NCBI GenBank assembly: GCA_017540175.1
Contig: JAFYBN010000113.1
Location: forward strand, 34,573 to 98,572
DNA from: Clostridia bacterium
Lineage (GTDB): Bacteria; Bacillota; Clostridia; Oscillospirales; CAG-272
Direction: 5' to 3'
Length of the DNA stretch: 64,000 nt
Shown: piece after piece, positions 18,590 to 27,021 of the stretch
How positions within the stretch are numbered: position 1 is the stretch's first letter
Layout: the number at the start of each line of letters is the position of its first letter
Notes under the pieces: model-generated
Databases searched by the model: none
What the model saw: the letters and a program-made list of their open reading frames with translations, nothing else
What the model was told of the DNA's origin: nothing
Program-made: the position numbers and the translations under genes

Positions 18590-18619
18590 ATTATATCACA
18601 GATCACGAGAAGTTATCAA
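18590..18619 (-). promoter_or_regulatory. Promoter for the nucleotidyltransferase-epimerase operon
   Basis: On the minus strand TTGATA (18619-18614), an 18-base spacer and TATAAT (18595-18590). The start ATG lies about 140 bases downstream. Confidence 0.75.
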
Positions 18620-18737
18620 GAGTTATGGCAGGGGAAGAGAAAATAATTTTGGGAAGCAAAGCCGCCTGCGGAATCTCCTCTCCCGTGCGTTCTCCCATAC
18701 TTCAACCGTGCGCCCGCCTCCCCTGCAGCGATCTTGC

Positions 18738-18766
18738 TTGACAAATCATCTCCCGCATGGTGTAAT
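18738..18766 (+). promoter_or_regulatory. Promoter for solute-binding protein gene 1
   Basis: TTGACA (18738-18743), a 17-base spacer and TGTAAT (18761-18766). It lies about 85 bases before the ATG at 18852 and diverges from the promoter at 18590-18619. Confidence 0.8.
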
Positions 18767-18851
18767 AACAGGTAAGAAACCGTTCCGGCCGCGGGATTCT
18801 CACCGCTTCCCTCCGTCCGGTAGGAAAACTGATTCTCAAAAGGAGTACGGC

Positions 18852-20377
18852 ATGTACAAACGACTCTTGACTCTCATTCTGGCAGCGCTCCTTCTCATCC
18901 CCCTCTTTGCGGCCTGCGGGGAATCCTCAACAAACGCCGATCCCGTGGCTTCTCCCGAAACCACAGCCGATCCCGCTCCTGCCGCCGACACGCCTGCCGG
19001 CGCGGAAGAAGAGGAAGCGGAGGAAGACCCGGACGCCATCCTCTACAAGGACCTCCCCGCCGGCAATTACGACGGAAAGACCTTTACCGTCCTCGCTCCC
19101 CGGCACACCGAATACGATTTCGTCGGCGACATCGAGGGGGACGTCATCTCCGAGGCGGTCTACAAGCGGAACCAGCTCGTGGAAGATGCGCTGAGCATCA
19201 CTTTCAACCCGGTTCTGGAGCCCGGTCTCTGGGACGACAAAGACAGCTTTTTATAGAAGGTCAAAACTCCGTCATGTCGGCCGACGACGCGTATCAGCTG
19301 ATCTCCGGCTACGGCGCGTACATCACCTCCGTGGCGACGGACGGCGTTTTGGCGAACTGGAACGACGTGGCAGGCGTCAATTTCGAAAAGCCCTGGTGGA
19401 ACAGCGACATCGTCCATGAGATGAACGTTGCCGACCATCTCTTCTACATCACCGGCGATTTGACGATGACCTCCGTGGAATACCTCTTCTGCCTCTTCTT
19501 CAACAAGGAGATCATGACGGATAACAATCTCGAGTTTCCCTACGACATCGTCCGCGAGGGAAAATGGACCTTTGACAAGATGAAGGAATACGCGGCGACG
19601 ATCTCCGTCGATCTGGACGGCAACGGACATATGACCATCAAGGACATGTTCGGCTACTCCACCGACTCGACCAACATGGTCTCCGGCTATATGGCGACCT
19701 TCGACGCCGCCGTGACGGTGAAGGACGAAGACGGACTCCCGACGCTGGCGATCAGCGACGAGGGCTTCATCAACCGCTTCCTCGACCTTTACGACTTCAT
19801 CTGCAAATCAAGCAGCTTCGTTTACCGTTCCACGAACGAGGGCAGCTATGTGGGCGACAACCGCGACTCCGCGAAGCTCTTCTCCGAGGGGCGCGCGCTC
19901 CTCGTCGCGGAGATCCTCGGCAACTCCGCCGCCATGCGCAACGTTGAATTTGACTTCGGCATTCTTCCCTATCCGAAATACAACGAGGAACAGGCGGCGT
20001 ATCACACCACCGCGTGGGACGCCTACAATCTCTTCTGCGTCCCCCGCACCGCGCCGCTGGACTTCGTGGGCGTCGTAACGGAAAATATGGCGGCCCGCTC
20101 CTATGAGGAAGTTCTCCCCGCGTTCTACGAAAAGGCGCTTCGTTCGAAATACGCCCGCGACAAGGACAGCGCGGAGATGATTTCCATCATCCGGGCAGGC
20201 GCGACCTACAATTTCGGTGTGGTGAACTCTCCCCACATCGGCAGACCCGGACATATCTGGCGCGACCTCATCTCCGACCGGAGCAACAACATCGCCTCGA
20301 AGACCGGCTCGAACGCTAGGGCTATGGAAAAGTCGCTGGACAATTTCCTGATGAACACCTATATCAACGCGGACTGA
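18852..20377 (+). pseudogene. Solute-binding lipoprotein 1, frameshifted at a T run
   Basis: An extracellular solute-binding lipoprotein of the ABC sugar type with signal peptide and lipobox (PLFAAC, about residues 17-22) and an acidic Ala/Glu-rich linker. The first frame runs to TAG at 19254-19256. The rest continues in another frame, open from before 19274 to 20377. The join is at a run of five T (19248-19252): reading past it gives FIEGQNSVMSADDAYQ, which continues the family. One missing T (or two extra) explains the break. Other family marks are the EKPWWN segment and DLDGNGH, an EF-hand-like loop. The RBS AAAGGAG precedes the ATG. No permease gene is near. It may be intact in the real genome if the T run is miscalled. 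Confidence 0.85.
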
Positions 20378-20489
20378 GAACCTGAACGGCGGCTTGGCAC
20401 AACAACCAATCCGCCCGGCATATGGTCTCACCGCTCAGCCCCGCACCGGCAAACCAACCTAATCGACAACCGCGTCCATATTTCCGGTG

Positions 20490-20523
20490 CCGCGCACCTC
20501 ATCCGGTGCGCGGCTCTTTTTTT
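20490..20523 (+). terminator. Rho-independent terminator after solute-binding protein 1
   Basis: A perfect 9-bp stem CCGCGCACC/GGTGCGCGG with a 6-base loop, followed by CTCTTTTTTT. Confidence 0.9.
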
Positions 20524-20591
20524 CCGCCCCCCCCGGCAAAAGGATCCGGCCTTGCGCGTGAACCGGCCCGCGCGGCTGTGCGCCGGGCTCC

Positions 20592-20639
20592 CGGAAAAGA
20601 AAAGGGGCTCCCCCGCCCGAAGCGATGAACCCCGGGCGG
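20592..20639 (-). terminator. Terminator after glmM
   Basis: Read on the minus strand, the stem CCGCCCG/CGGGCGG (20639-20633 with 20619-20613) is followed by GGGGAGCCCCTTTTCTTTTCC. It lies about 30 bases after the glmM stop. Confidence 0.6.
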
Positions 20640-20670
20640 AGAAGCCGCGTGCGGCAGCTCCCTTTTTCGT

Positions 20671-22017
20671 TTAAGCGATATGTCCCCTGTCTTTCAGCAC
20701 GGCGAGCACCTCGTCGACGTATTTCCTGGACACAGCCTCGTCGTCGGCTTCGACCATGACGCGCAGAACGGGTTCGGTGCCGCTCGCCCGCACGAGGACG
20801 CGCCCTCTTTCACCGAGCTCATCCGTCACCCGCGCAACTGCCGAGCGCACATCCGGGTCGTCCTGCGCCGCCGCCTTGCTCTTCACGCGGACGTTTTCGA
20901 GCGTCTGCGGATAGAAGACCACCGGGGCCGCCAGCTCGCTCAGGGGCTTTTCCTTCGCCAGCATGACCTCCATCATTTTGAGACTCGTCAGAATCCCGTC
21001 GCCCGTCGTCGCGTACTTCGAGAAGATCACGTGCCCGGACTGCTCGCCGCCGAGGCGGTAGCCGTGCTCGGCCATGCACTCGTAGACGTATTTGTCGCCG
21101 ACCTTCGTCTTCTCGTAGCGGATATCGACCCTGTCGAGGGCTTTATACAGCCCGAAATTCGACATGATCGTCGTGACGACCGTGTTTTCGAGCAGCTTGC
21201 CCCGCTCCTTCATGTACAGGCCGTAAATATACAGAATGTGGTCGCCCGTGACGACGCCGCCCTTTTCGTCCACGCACAGGCACCGGTCGGCGTCCCCGTC
21301 GTAAGCGAAGCCGACGTCGAGCTGATTGTCGAGCACGAACTGCCGCAGCTTTTCAATGTGCGTCGAGCCGCAGTCCTCGTTGATGTTGCAGCCGTCCGGC
21401 TCGGCGTTGATGACGAAGGTCTTCGCCCCGAGCGCGTCGAACACGCCCTTCGCGATCATCCATGCCGCTCCGTTCGCCGCGTCGATGCCGACCCTCTTGT
21501 CCTTAAAGCTGAACTTGGACATGGAGATCAGGTAGCCGATGTACCGGTTGCGCCCCGCGACGTAGTCCACCGTCCGTCCGATCTCCTGCCGCTCGGCGAT
21601 GGGGATCTCGAAGCCGCCGTCGAGGTATTCCTCCACCTTTTCGATCGTCTCCTCGTCCATCTTCTCGCCCGCAGCGTTCAGCAGCTTGATGCCGTTGTCG
21701 TAATAGGGATTGTGCGACGCGGAGATCATGATCCCGCAGTCGAAATCGTCCACGCGCGCGATGTACGCGACGGAGGGCGTCGTCGTGACGTGCATGATGT
21801 ACGCGTCCGCGCCGCTCGCCATGAGGCCCGTGCACAGCGCGTATTCGAACAGATAGCTCGACCGGCGCGTGTCCTTGCCGATCAGCGCCTTCGCCTTTCT
21901 GCCCCGCGCCGCGCCGTAGTACCAGCCGAGGAAGCGGCCGATCTTCACGGCGTGCTCGAAGGTGAGTTCACGGTTCGCCTCCCCGCGGAAGCCGTCCGTG
22001 CCGAAGTATTTGCCCAT
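20671..22017 (-). CDS. glmM: Phosphoglucosamine mutase
   Basis: A 448-aa alpha-D-phosphohexomutase that converts glucosamine-6-phosphate to glucosamine-1-phosphate on the way to UDP-GlcNAc in the cytoplasm. The GlmM marks are GTDGFRGEANRELT at the N-terminus, the phosphoserine loop ISASHNPYYDNGIK near residue 100, the metal loop YDGDADRCL near 240, the sugar-binding GEQSGH, and RASGTEPVLRVMVEA in the C-terminal domain. The length matches the family. It starts 19 bases after the hexapeptide-protein gene and shares its promoter and glmS ribozyme leader. Confidence 0.95.
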   Translation of the reverse strand: MGKYFGTDGFRGEANRELTFEHAVKIGRFLGWYYGAARGRKAKALIGKDTRRSSYLFEYALCTGLMASGADAYIMHVTTTPSVAYIARVDDFDCGIMISASHNPYYDNGIKLLNAAGEKMDEETIEKVEEYLDGGFEIPIAERQEIGRTVDYVAGRNRYIGYLISMSKFSFKDKRVGIDAANGAAWMIAKGVFDALGAKTFVINAEPDGCNINEDCGSTHIEKLRQFVLDNQLDVGFAYDGDADRCLCVDEKGGVVTGDHILYIYGLYMKERGKLLENTVVTTIMSNFGLYKALDRVDIRYEKTKVGDKYVYECMAEHGYRLGGEQSGHVIFSKYATTGDGILTSLKMMEVMLAKEKPLSELAAPVVFYPQTLENVRVKSKAAAQDDPDVRSAVARVTDELGERGRVLVRASGTEPVLRVMVEADDEAVSRKYVDEVLAVLKDRGHIA

Positions 22018-22036
22018 GATGAAATCCCCCTCTCCC

Positions 22037-22699
22037 TTATGCTTCGATTTTCCGGACCACGCGGTCAGCCGATTTATAGATGCAGTTCTCCGGCACGACG
22101 CCGCGGACCGAGGAGGCGGGGTAAACCTGCGCGCGCCGCCCGATCACGGTGCCGGGATTGAGCACGGCGTTGCATCCGACTTCTACGTAATCGCCGACCA
22201 TCGCGCCGCACTTTTTCCGTCCGGTCTCGACGGCGTCTTCCCCGTCCCGGATGACGACGGGCCGCTTGTCGCTCTTCACGTTCGAGGTGAGCGAACCCGC
22301 GCCCATGTGGCTGCGATAGCCGAGGATCGAGTCGCCGACGTAATTGTAATGGGGGGTCTGTACGTTGTCGAACAGGATCGCATTCTTGATTTCGACAGAA
22401 TTGCCGACGACGCAGTCCGCGCCGACGAGCGCCGAGGAGCGGATGAACGCGCAGTGCCGCACCTCCGTCCGCGGGCCGATGACCGCGGGCGCGCCGATGT
22501 AGGCGGTCGGGGCGACGGCGGCGGTTTTGTGGATCCATACGCCGGGGGTCTTCTCCTCGTAATCGTCTCCGAGGGTCGGCCCGAGGGCGAGGATGAAATC
22601 GCGCACGCCGTCGAGCGCGTCCCACGGATAGTCGAATCCGGCGAGGTATTCCCCGGCGAGGGAATGGGTGAGATCGAAAAGGTCGGTCGTTTTGAGCAT
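22037..22699 (-). CDS. Left-handed beta-helix (hexapeptide) protein, GlmU C-domain-like
   Basis: A 220-aa protein. The N-terminal 60 residues form a short helical cap, then repeated [LIV]-G-x4 hexapeptides (for example AYIGAPAVIGPRT) make a left-handed beta-helix. The block NYVGDSILGYRSHMGAGSL resembles the GlmU acetyltransferase region around its active-site His and Asn. No nucleotidyltransferase loop is present, so it would only acetylate or bind nucleotide sugar, unlike bifunctional GlmU. The start at 22699 has GGAGG nine bases upstream. It is followed closely by glmM, which points to amino-sugar or UDP-GlcNAc metabolism. Confidence 0.82.
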   Translation of the reverse strand: MLKTTDLFDLTHSLAGEYLAGFDYPWDALDGVRDFILALGPTLGDDYEEKTPGVWIHKTAAVAPTAYIGAPAVIGPRTEVRHCAFIRSSALVGADCVVGNSVEIKNAILFDNVQTPHYNYVGDSILGYRSHMGAGSLTSNVKSDKRPVVIRDGEDAVETGRKKCGAMVGDYVEVGCNAVLNPGTVIGRRAQVYPASSVRGVVPENCIYKSADRVVRKIEA

Positions 22700-22819
22700 A
22701 GAAAAAAATCCTCCCGTGCAGTACAAAATCATACGCGCGTCCCCGCCGTCCGATGCGCCGGTGCGGGACGGGACGCCGAAAACAGCGGCCTGTTTCAGCT
22801 GCTGTGCTTTTGTACGCGT

Positions 22820-22950
22820 GAAGAGAATTTCTGTTGCAGTCTTGGATTCTGTTTTTTGTTTTTCTCTACTGACGACCGCGTCGGCCGTGGCAGCATCCGC
22901 CGAGTCTTTCGATCACTGCCAGCCTCGTCAACCCCATGGGTCCTGGCGCT
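22820..22950 (-). ncRNA. glmS ribozyme (GlcN6P-activated self-cleaving riboswitch)
   Basis: On the minus strand the leader contains the conserved blocks of the glmS ribozyme in order: AGCGCCAGGAC (from 22950), GTTGACGAGG, ATCGA and TCGGCGGATG. The helices can also be drawn. P1 is GACCC/GGGT around ATG. P2 is TGGCAG/CTGCCA around the ATCGA-TCGGCGG core. P3 is ACGGCC/GGTCGT. A possible closing helix is AGAGAA/TTCTCT near 22820. Cleavage would fall between 22950 and 22949. In known cases this element sits before glmS. Here the downstream genes are a hexapeptide protein and glmM. The 5' and 3' limits are estimated. Confidence 0.9.
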
Positions 22951-23024
22951 CACAGACGGCTGCATCCTCCCATGCCGCCGCCTGCTCCGGGCGGCTCTTT
23001 CCGGAGCCAAACCCGATTTCGTCC

Positions 23025-23053
23025 ATTATATCGTTTCGGCGGACGGAATACAA
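23025..23053 (-). promoter_or_regulatory. Promoter for the ribozyme-glmM operon
   Basis: On the minus strand TTGTAT, a 17-base spacer and TATAAT. Transcription from about 23018 would place the ribozyme cleavage site near +70. The 258 bases from 23054 to 23311 hold no gene I can support; one ATG at 23246 has a good RBS but the frame is antisense to the next gene. Confidence 0.75.
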
Positions 23054-23311
23054 GGGAGGATTTTTAACGAAACGGGAAATGATTGAATAAAACAATTACA
23101 GGCGGCACTTTTGAATTTGTCAGTTTCTCACAACATCCAAAACGGTCAAATGAATCGGACTTTGCGTTTCTGACAAAGATCGGCGGTCTCGGGGCTTTTT
23201 GCGACGAAAAGCCATGGCATTCCCCGGCCCCACGGGAGGATAATTATGCACATCGTATTCATTTCCGCGCATGCGGGAGCCGGCGTGACTCACGCGGGCC
23301 GGAGCCGGACG

Positions 23312-24375
23312 TCAGCGGCTTGTGTAATCGACGCACGCCTGAATGTAGGCGATGACGTTCTCCACCGGGACCTCGGGCTCGAGCAGGTGCGTGGGGCAGA
23401 CGTACAGCCCGCCGTCCTTCCCGGCGATATCGAGGTTCTCAAACACGTTCTGCCGCACATCCTCCGGCGTCCCGAAGGGCATGACGGACTGCGTGCCGAC
23501 GGTGCCGTGGAAGGAGAGCCGCTCGCCGAACCGGCAGTACACCTCACGAAAATCCATGCACTCCGGCTGCACGGGGTTGAGCACGTCCACGCCCGCTTCG
23601 ATCAGATACGGGATCAGCTCCGTCACATGACCGCAGGAATGGTAGAAGATGAGAATGTCCGGCTTGACGGCGCGCGCGGCGTCGATCACCCGTTTCAGCC
23701 GCGGCTTCAGCCATTCGCTGTAAAGCCCTCGCTCATCATGATCGTGCGCTGCATCCCCACGTCGTCCCCGAGGAACAAGGCGTCCGCCCCCGCCTTCGCG
23801 AAGGAGACGGCTCTTGTGACAGAAATCTCCGTGACGCGGTCGAGAAGCGCCTCAGCCATCGGATCCTCGCTGATCATATCGCACATGAGGTTCTCCATCC
23901 CGCGCATATACCACGCCGTTTCCCAGATGGTGACCTCCATGTGCCCGATCGCCGCAAGGTCCGCCGAGTGGATCTCCTCCACATGCTTTTTCTGATCTTC
24001 GAGCGCTTCGCAGAAGACGGGAAAGGGATAGTCGAGGATCTGCTCAACGGAGTCGAAATCCTCCATCGGGTGGTACATGTACGTCATGTGATACGCCGCC
24101 GCCGATCCGGGCTCGTGCGCGACGCCCCAGACATCGATATGAGTGCCCGGTTTGAACGTTTTGTCCCGATAATACCGCTCGAGAAACATCTCGCGCGGCG
24201 CGCTCTTCACCGGCTGGCCTCTCACGGACGCCTCTCCCACCGGCACCCGGACGTCGTGCTCTTTGACGTACGCGTTGTACCGTTCGGCGAGAGAAGGACA
24301 CATGCTGAAATTCACGGGCATATAGTCGTACCCGGTTTTGCGCGCGATGGAAAGATAGTTTTCACGGTTCGTCAC
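23312..24375 (-). pseudogene. Uroporphyrinogen-decarboxylase-family protein, one-base frameshift
   Basis: Two adjoining frames form one URO-D (MtaA/CmuA-like) protein of about 354 aa. The N-terminal part starts at GTG 24375 (GGAGG seven bases upstream) and runs to residue about 217. It breaks at three A bases (23722-23724 on the plus strand), where adding one base restores EGFYSEWLKPRLKR, leading into the downstream frame FYHSCGHVTELIPYLIEAGV. Known relatives are cytoplasmic, and include corrinoid-dependent methyltransferases and true URO-D. The heme-pathway role is unlikely here, since no heme genes are nearby. It is divergent from two more URO-D-like genes. The indel may be a sequencing error. 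Confidence 0.8.
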
Positions 24376-24553
24376 GGCTCTGCCTCCGATGATTCCTTCG
24401 GTCCGATGCGCCAGACCTGTTTTTTCCGGATCTCCGTCATGATATAGGACGCGTCGGGATCGTCGTCGGTCGTGAATTCGACCGTGCCCCAGAGAAACGG
24501 ACTGCCCCTCCCCCTCCCGCCGGACGGCGGACGGCAGGCGTGCCCCCCTCATG

Positions 24554-24582
24554 AATATAGCACAACCCTGTGGGAAAGTCAA
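24554..24582 (-). promoter_or_regulatory. Promoter for the minus-strand URO-D gene
   Basis: On the minus strand TTGACT, a 17-base spacer and TATATT, about 180 bases before the GTG start. A short open frame with a conserved-looking C-terminus ends by GTGA overlap with that start (see findings). Confidence 0.7.
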
Positions 24583-24640
24583 TGAAGAAGCGAAAGAATC
24601 AAAAAGGGCGTTTTCTCCGTGCCCAATGCCGATTCCGTGC

Positions 24641-24669
24641 TTGAAAAACCGGCGCGTTTCGTGTATAAT
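24641..24669 (+). promoter_or_regulatory. Promoter for the URO-D/CE15/SBP2 operon
   Basis: TTGAAA (24641-24646), a 17-base spacer and TATAAT (24664-24669). It diverges from the promoter at 24554-24582. Confidence 0.85.
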
Positions 24670-24712
24670 GACAGAAAAACGGATCATCCGCAGTCAGCAC
24701 GGGGAGGACATC

Positions 24713-25789
24713 ATGCCGATCCATTTTTCAAAGGACAGAATGGCTGAGGTCAGAGACAATTACCGCCGCTTCTGGAACGGGGAGCTCGACAGACCGATCG
24801 TGGCGCTGACCCTGCACGGCGCGCATCCTTCGGAAGGAAAATCCCGCGCGCCGTGGCTCGGTCAGGGAAACTGTGCGGATTTTCGCTGGTCCCCCGAGGA
24901 ATTGATCGAAACGATGGACGAGGGATTATCGACCCTTGAATTTGCCGGGGACGCCTACCCGCATGTGGATCTCGGGGCGTTCGGACCGGGCGTGGCGGCG
25001 GCGTTCTGCGGGGCAAAGCTCGACAACTCCTCCGGCCGCGTGTGGTTTTCCCCTCAGAAAGAGCGGGAGATCGGCGAGATCCACGCGGTGTACGATCCGC
25101 ACAACGTGTGGGCGGAGAGGATCAAGGCCATCTACCGCGCCGGGATGGAGCGCTGGGACGGGCTTGTGGTGATGGGCATGCCGGACCTCGGCGGCGTGAT
25201 GGACGTTGCGGCTTCGCTGTGCGGGACGGAAAACCTGCTCACGGATCTCTACGATGAACCGGAAGAGGTTCTGCGTCTGATCAGAGAAATCGAAACCGCG
25301 TGGTACGCGGCCTATGAGGACTTTTCGAAAATCCTGCATCCGGAGGGGGGAGACATGGGCTGGACGGACTGGTCCGGGATCCTGAGCCCCGACCCCGCCT
25401 ACATCGTTCAGTGCGATTTCTGCTACATGATCGGGAACGAAATGTTCAACCGGTTCGTCCTTCCGACCGTCCGGCGGGACACGGAGCGGCTGACCAATGT
25501 GATCTATCATCTCGACGGGATCGGACAGCTCACGCACCTCGATTCCGTCCTGTCCCTCGAAAAGCTGAAAGCGGTGCAGTGGGTCTACGGCGAAGGAAAG
25601 CCCGGTCCCATGCACTGGCTCGACGTGTACCGCAAAATCCGCGCGGCGGGAAAGCGCCTGTGGCTGGTCGGCGAGATCAAAGATTTCTTTGACGTTTCCG
25701 AAGCGATCGGCGCGGACGGCGTTTACTTTTCCTGCGGTCTGAACTACGGGAACGACGATCTGAAACAAAAGCTGCTGCGTCAGCGCTGA
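24713..25789 (+). CDS. Uroporphyrinogen-decarboxylase-family protein
   Basis: A 358-aa TIM-barrel protein of the URO-D superfamily. Diagnostic stretches are RFWNGELDRPIVALTLHG near the start, a central VMGMPDLGGVMDVAASL, and IYHLDGIGQLTHLDSVLS in the C-terminal half, where the family places its catalytic or metal-binding residues. Such divergent members usually serve methyl transfer rather than heme synthesis. The start at 24713 follows GGGGAGGAC; the longer frame runs through the promoter and is rejected. First gene of a plus-strand operon with another URO-D protein, a CE15-like esterase and a solute-binding protein. The substrate is unknown. Confidence 0.82.
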   Translation: MPIHFSKDRMAEVRDNYRRFWNGELDRPIVALTLHGAHPSEGKSRAPWLGQGNCADFRWSPEELIETMDEGLSTLEFAGDAYPHVDLGAFGPGVAAAFCGAKLDNSSGRVWFSPQKEREIGEIHAVYDPHNVWAERIKAIYRAGMERWDGLVVMGMPDLGGVMDVAASLCGTENLLTDLYDEPEEVLRLIREIETAWYAAYEDFSKILHPEGGDMGWTDWSGILSPDPAYIVQCDFCYMIGNEMFNRFVLPTVRRDTERLTNVIYHLDGIGQLTHLDSVLSLEKLKAVQWVYGEGKPGPMHWLDVYRKIRAAGKRLWLVGEIKDFFDVSEAIGADGVYFSCGLNYGNDDLKQKLLRQR

Positions 25790-25836
25790 CGCCCGCGGCG
25801 GGACATGAAAAAACGCTGCGACGAAAGGAGATCCGC

Positions 25837-26952
25837 ATGATCTGGGACAGGGAGAGATACATCGCGCACAGTCTGTTCGAGGACACGGGACGGGAGATGT
25901 TCTGCGAGCTGTTCGGCCCCCTGCACGTGCTGGAGGAGGAGTGGCGGAAGGCGGGCGTGCCGGAGGACGAGATCAACCTGACCGCCTTCGGCTGGGATTA
26001 CGTCAAAAGATGCGAGCTGGCCTGTGGGACGGGACCGATCACCGGGATCACGCCCGTCGTCCTGTCCGACACGCCGGAGAGAACCCTCGCGATCGACGGC
26101 AGGGGGCGGCACACGGAGCTCATCAAGAGCACGGCGACGATCCCCCTTCCCCTCGACTTCCCGGTCGGGACGCCGGACGACTGGCTGAAGATCAAGCACT
26201 GGTACGCCTTCGACGAAAGGCGCGTCAACCGGGAAGCGCTCGCCGCCCAGCGAAAGAGCTGGGAGCGGGGCGTCCTCACGCAGATCAGTATCCCCGGGGC
26301 GTTCGACGAGCCGCGCGAGCTCATGGGAGAGGCGGCGCTCTGCCTCGCCTGCTACGAGGAGCCGGAAATGCTGACCGACATGCTCGAGACCTTTACAGCC
26401 ACGGCGGTCAGGGTGATCGAGCGGGTCGGCGAGATCTGCCCGATCGACTGCGTCTTTGTCCACGAGGATATGGCGGGGAAGTCGGGACCGCTCTTCGGAC
26501 CGGCGCAGATCAACGAGTTTTTCAAGCCCTATTATTCCCGGGTGTGGGAAGCGGCGCGGGCGTACGGTGCAAGACTGTTTTCGCAGGACAGCGACGGCGA
26601 TATCTCCCCCATCCTCGGCGAGCTGATCGACTGCGGTCTCAACTGCATCCACCCGATGGAGCCCGTGGGCGGCAACGATATCGTAGAGCTGCGAAAGAAA
26701 TACGGCAAAAAGATCTGCTTCAAGGGCGGCATCGACAAGCACGCCCTGCGGTACGGACCGGAAGCCGTGAGAAAGGAGCTCGAATACCGCATCGCGCCGA
26801 ATCTCCTCCGCGGCGGAACGATTTTCGCGCTCGATCACCGCATCCCGAACGGGGTCGCCATTGAAACCTACCGCTATTACGTCGCCCTCGGCCGCGAAAT
26901 GCTCGGATTGCCCCGTCCCGACGGTCCGGGATGGGCGAGAATGGCGTTTTGA
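25837..26952 (+). CDS. Uroporphyrinogen-decarboxylase-family protein
   Basis: A 371-aa URO-D superfamily protein. Features are CVFVHEDMAGKSGPLFGP, then YGARLFSQDSDGDISPIL, CIHPMEPVGGNDIVELRKKY and CFKGGIDKHAL, the order typical of the barrel's C-terminal strands. It differs strongly from its upstream neighbour and is not a recent duplicate. The RBS AAAGGAG precedes the ATG. It starts 47 bases after the previous gene. Two or three such genes beside sugar-active enzymes recur in uncultured gut Clostridia; a role in demethylating a plant-derived compound is only a guess. Confidence 0.85.
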   Translation: MIWDRERYIAHSLFEDTGREMFCELFGPLHVLEEEWRKAGVPEDEINLTAFGWDYVKRCELACGTGPITGITPVVLSDTPERTLAIDGRGRHTELIKSTATIPLPLDFPVGTPDDWLKIKHWYAFDERRVNREALAAQRKSWERGVLTQISIPGAFDEPRELMGEAALCLACYEEPEMLTDMLETFTATAVRVIERVGEICPIDCVFVHEDMAGKSGPLFGPAQINEFFKPYYSRVWEAARAYGARLFSQDSDGDISPILGELIDCGLNCIHPMEPVGGNDIVELRKKYGKKICFKGGIDKHALRYGPEAVRKELEYRIAPNLLRGGTIFALDHRIPNGVAIETYRYYVALGREMLGLPRPDGPGWARMAF

Positions 26953-27021
26953 CAGCCGAAGCGCCCGCCCGCGGATCGTCCGCCTCGACAGCATCGAATA
27001 AATACATCAAAGGAGCGTGCC

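Noticed and set aside
18852-20377. Programmed frameshift at the T run of solute-binding protein 1
   Set aside because: No slippery heptamer or downstream pseudoknot is evident, and similar one-base breaks occur in unrelated genes, so error or mutation is simpler.
23246-23995. Plus-strand frame starting MHIVFISAHAG with a good GGAGG RBS
   Set aside because: After about 10 residues it becomes antisense to the URO-D gene and unlike a protein. It may be a remnant start, but there is too little to call a gene.
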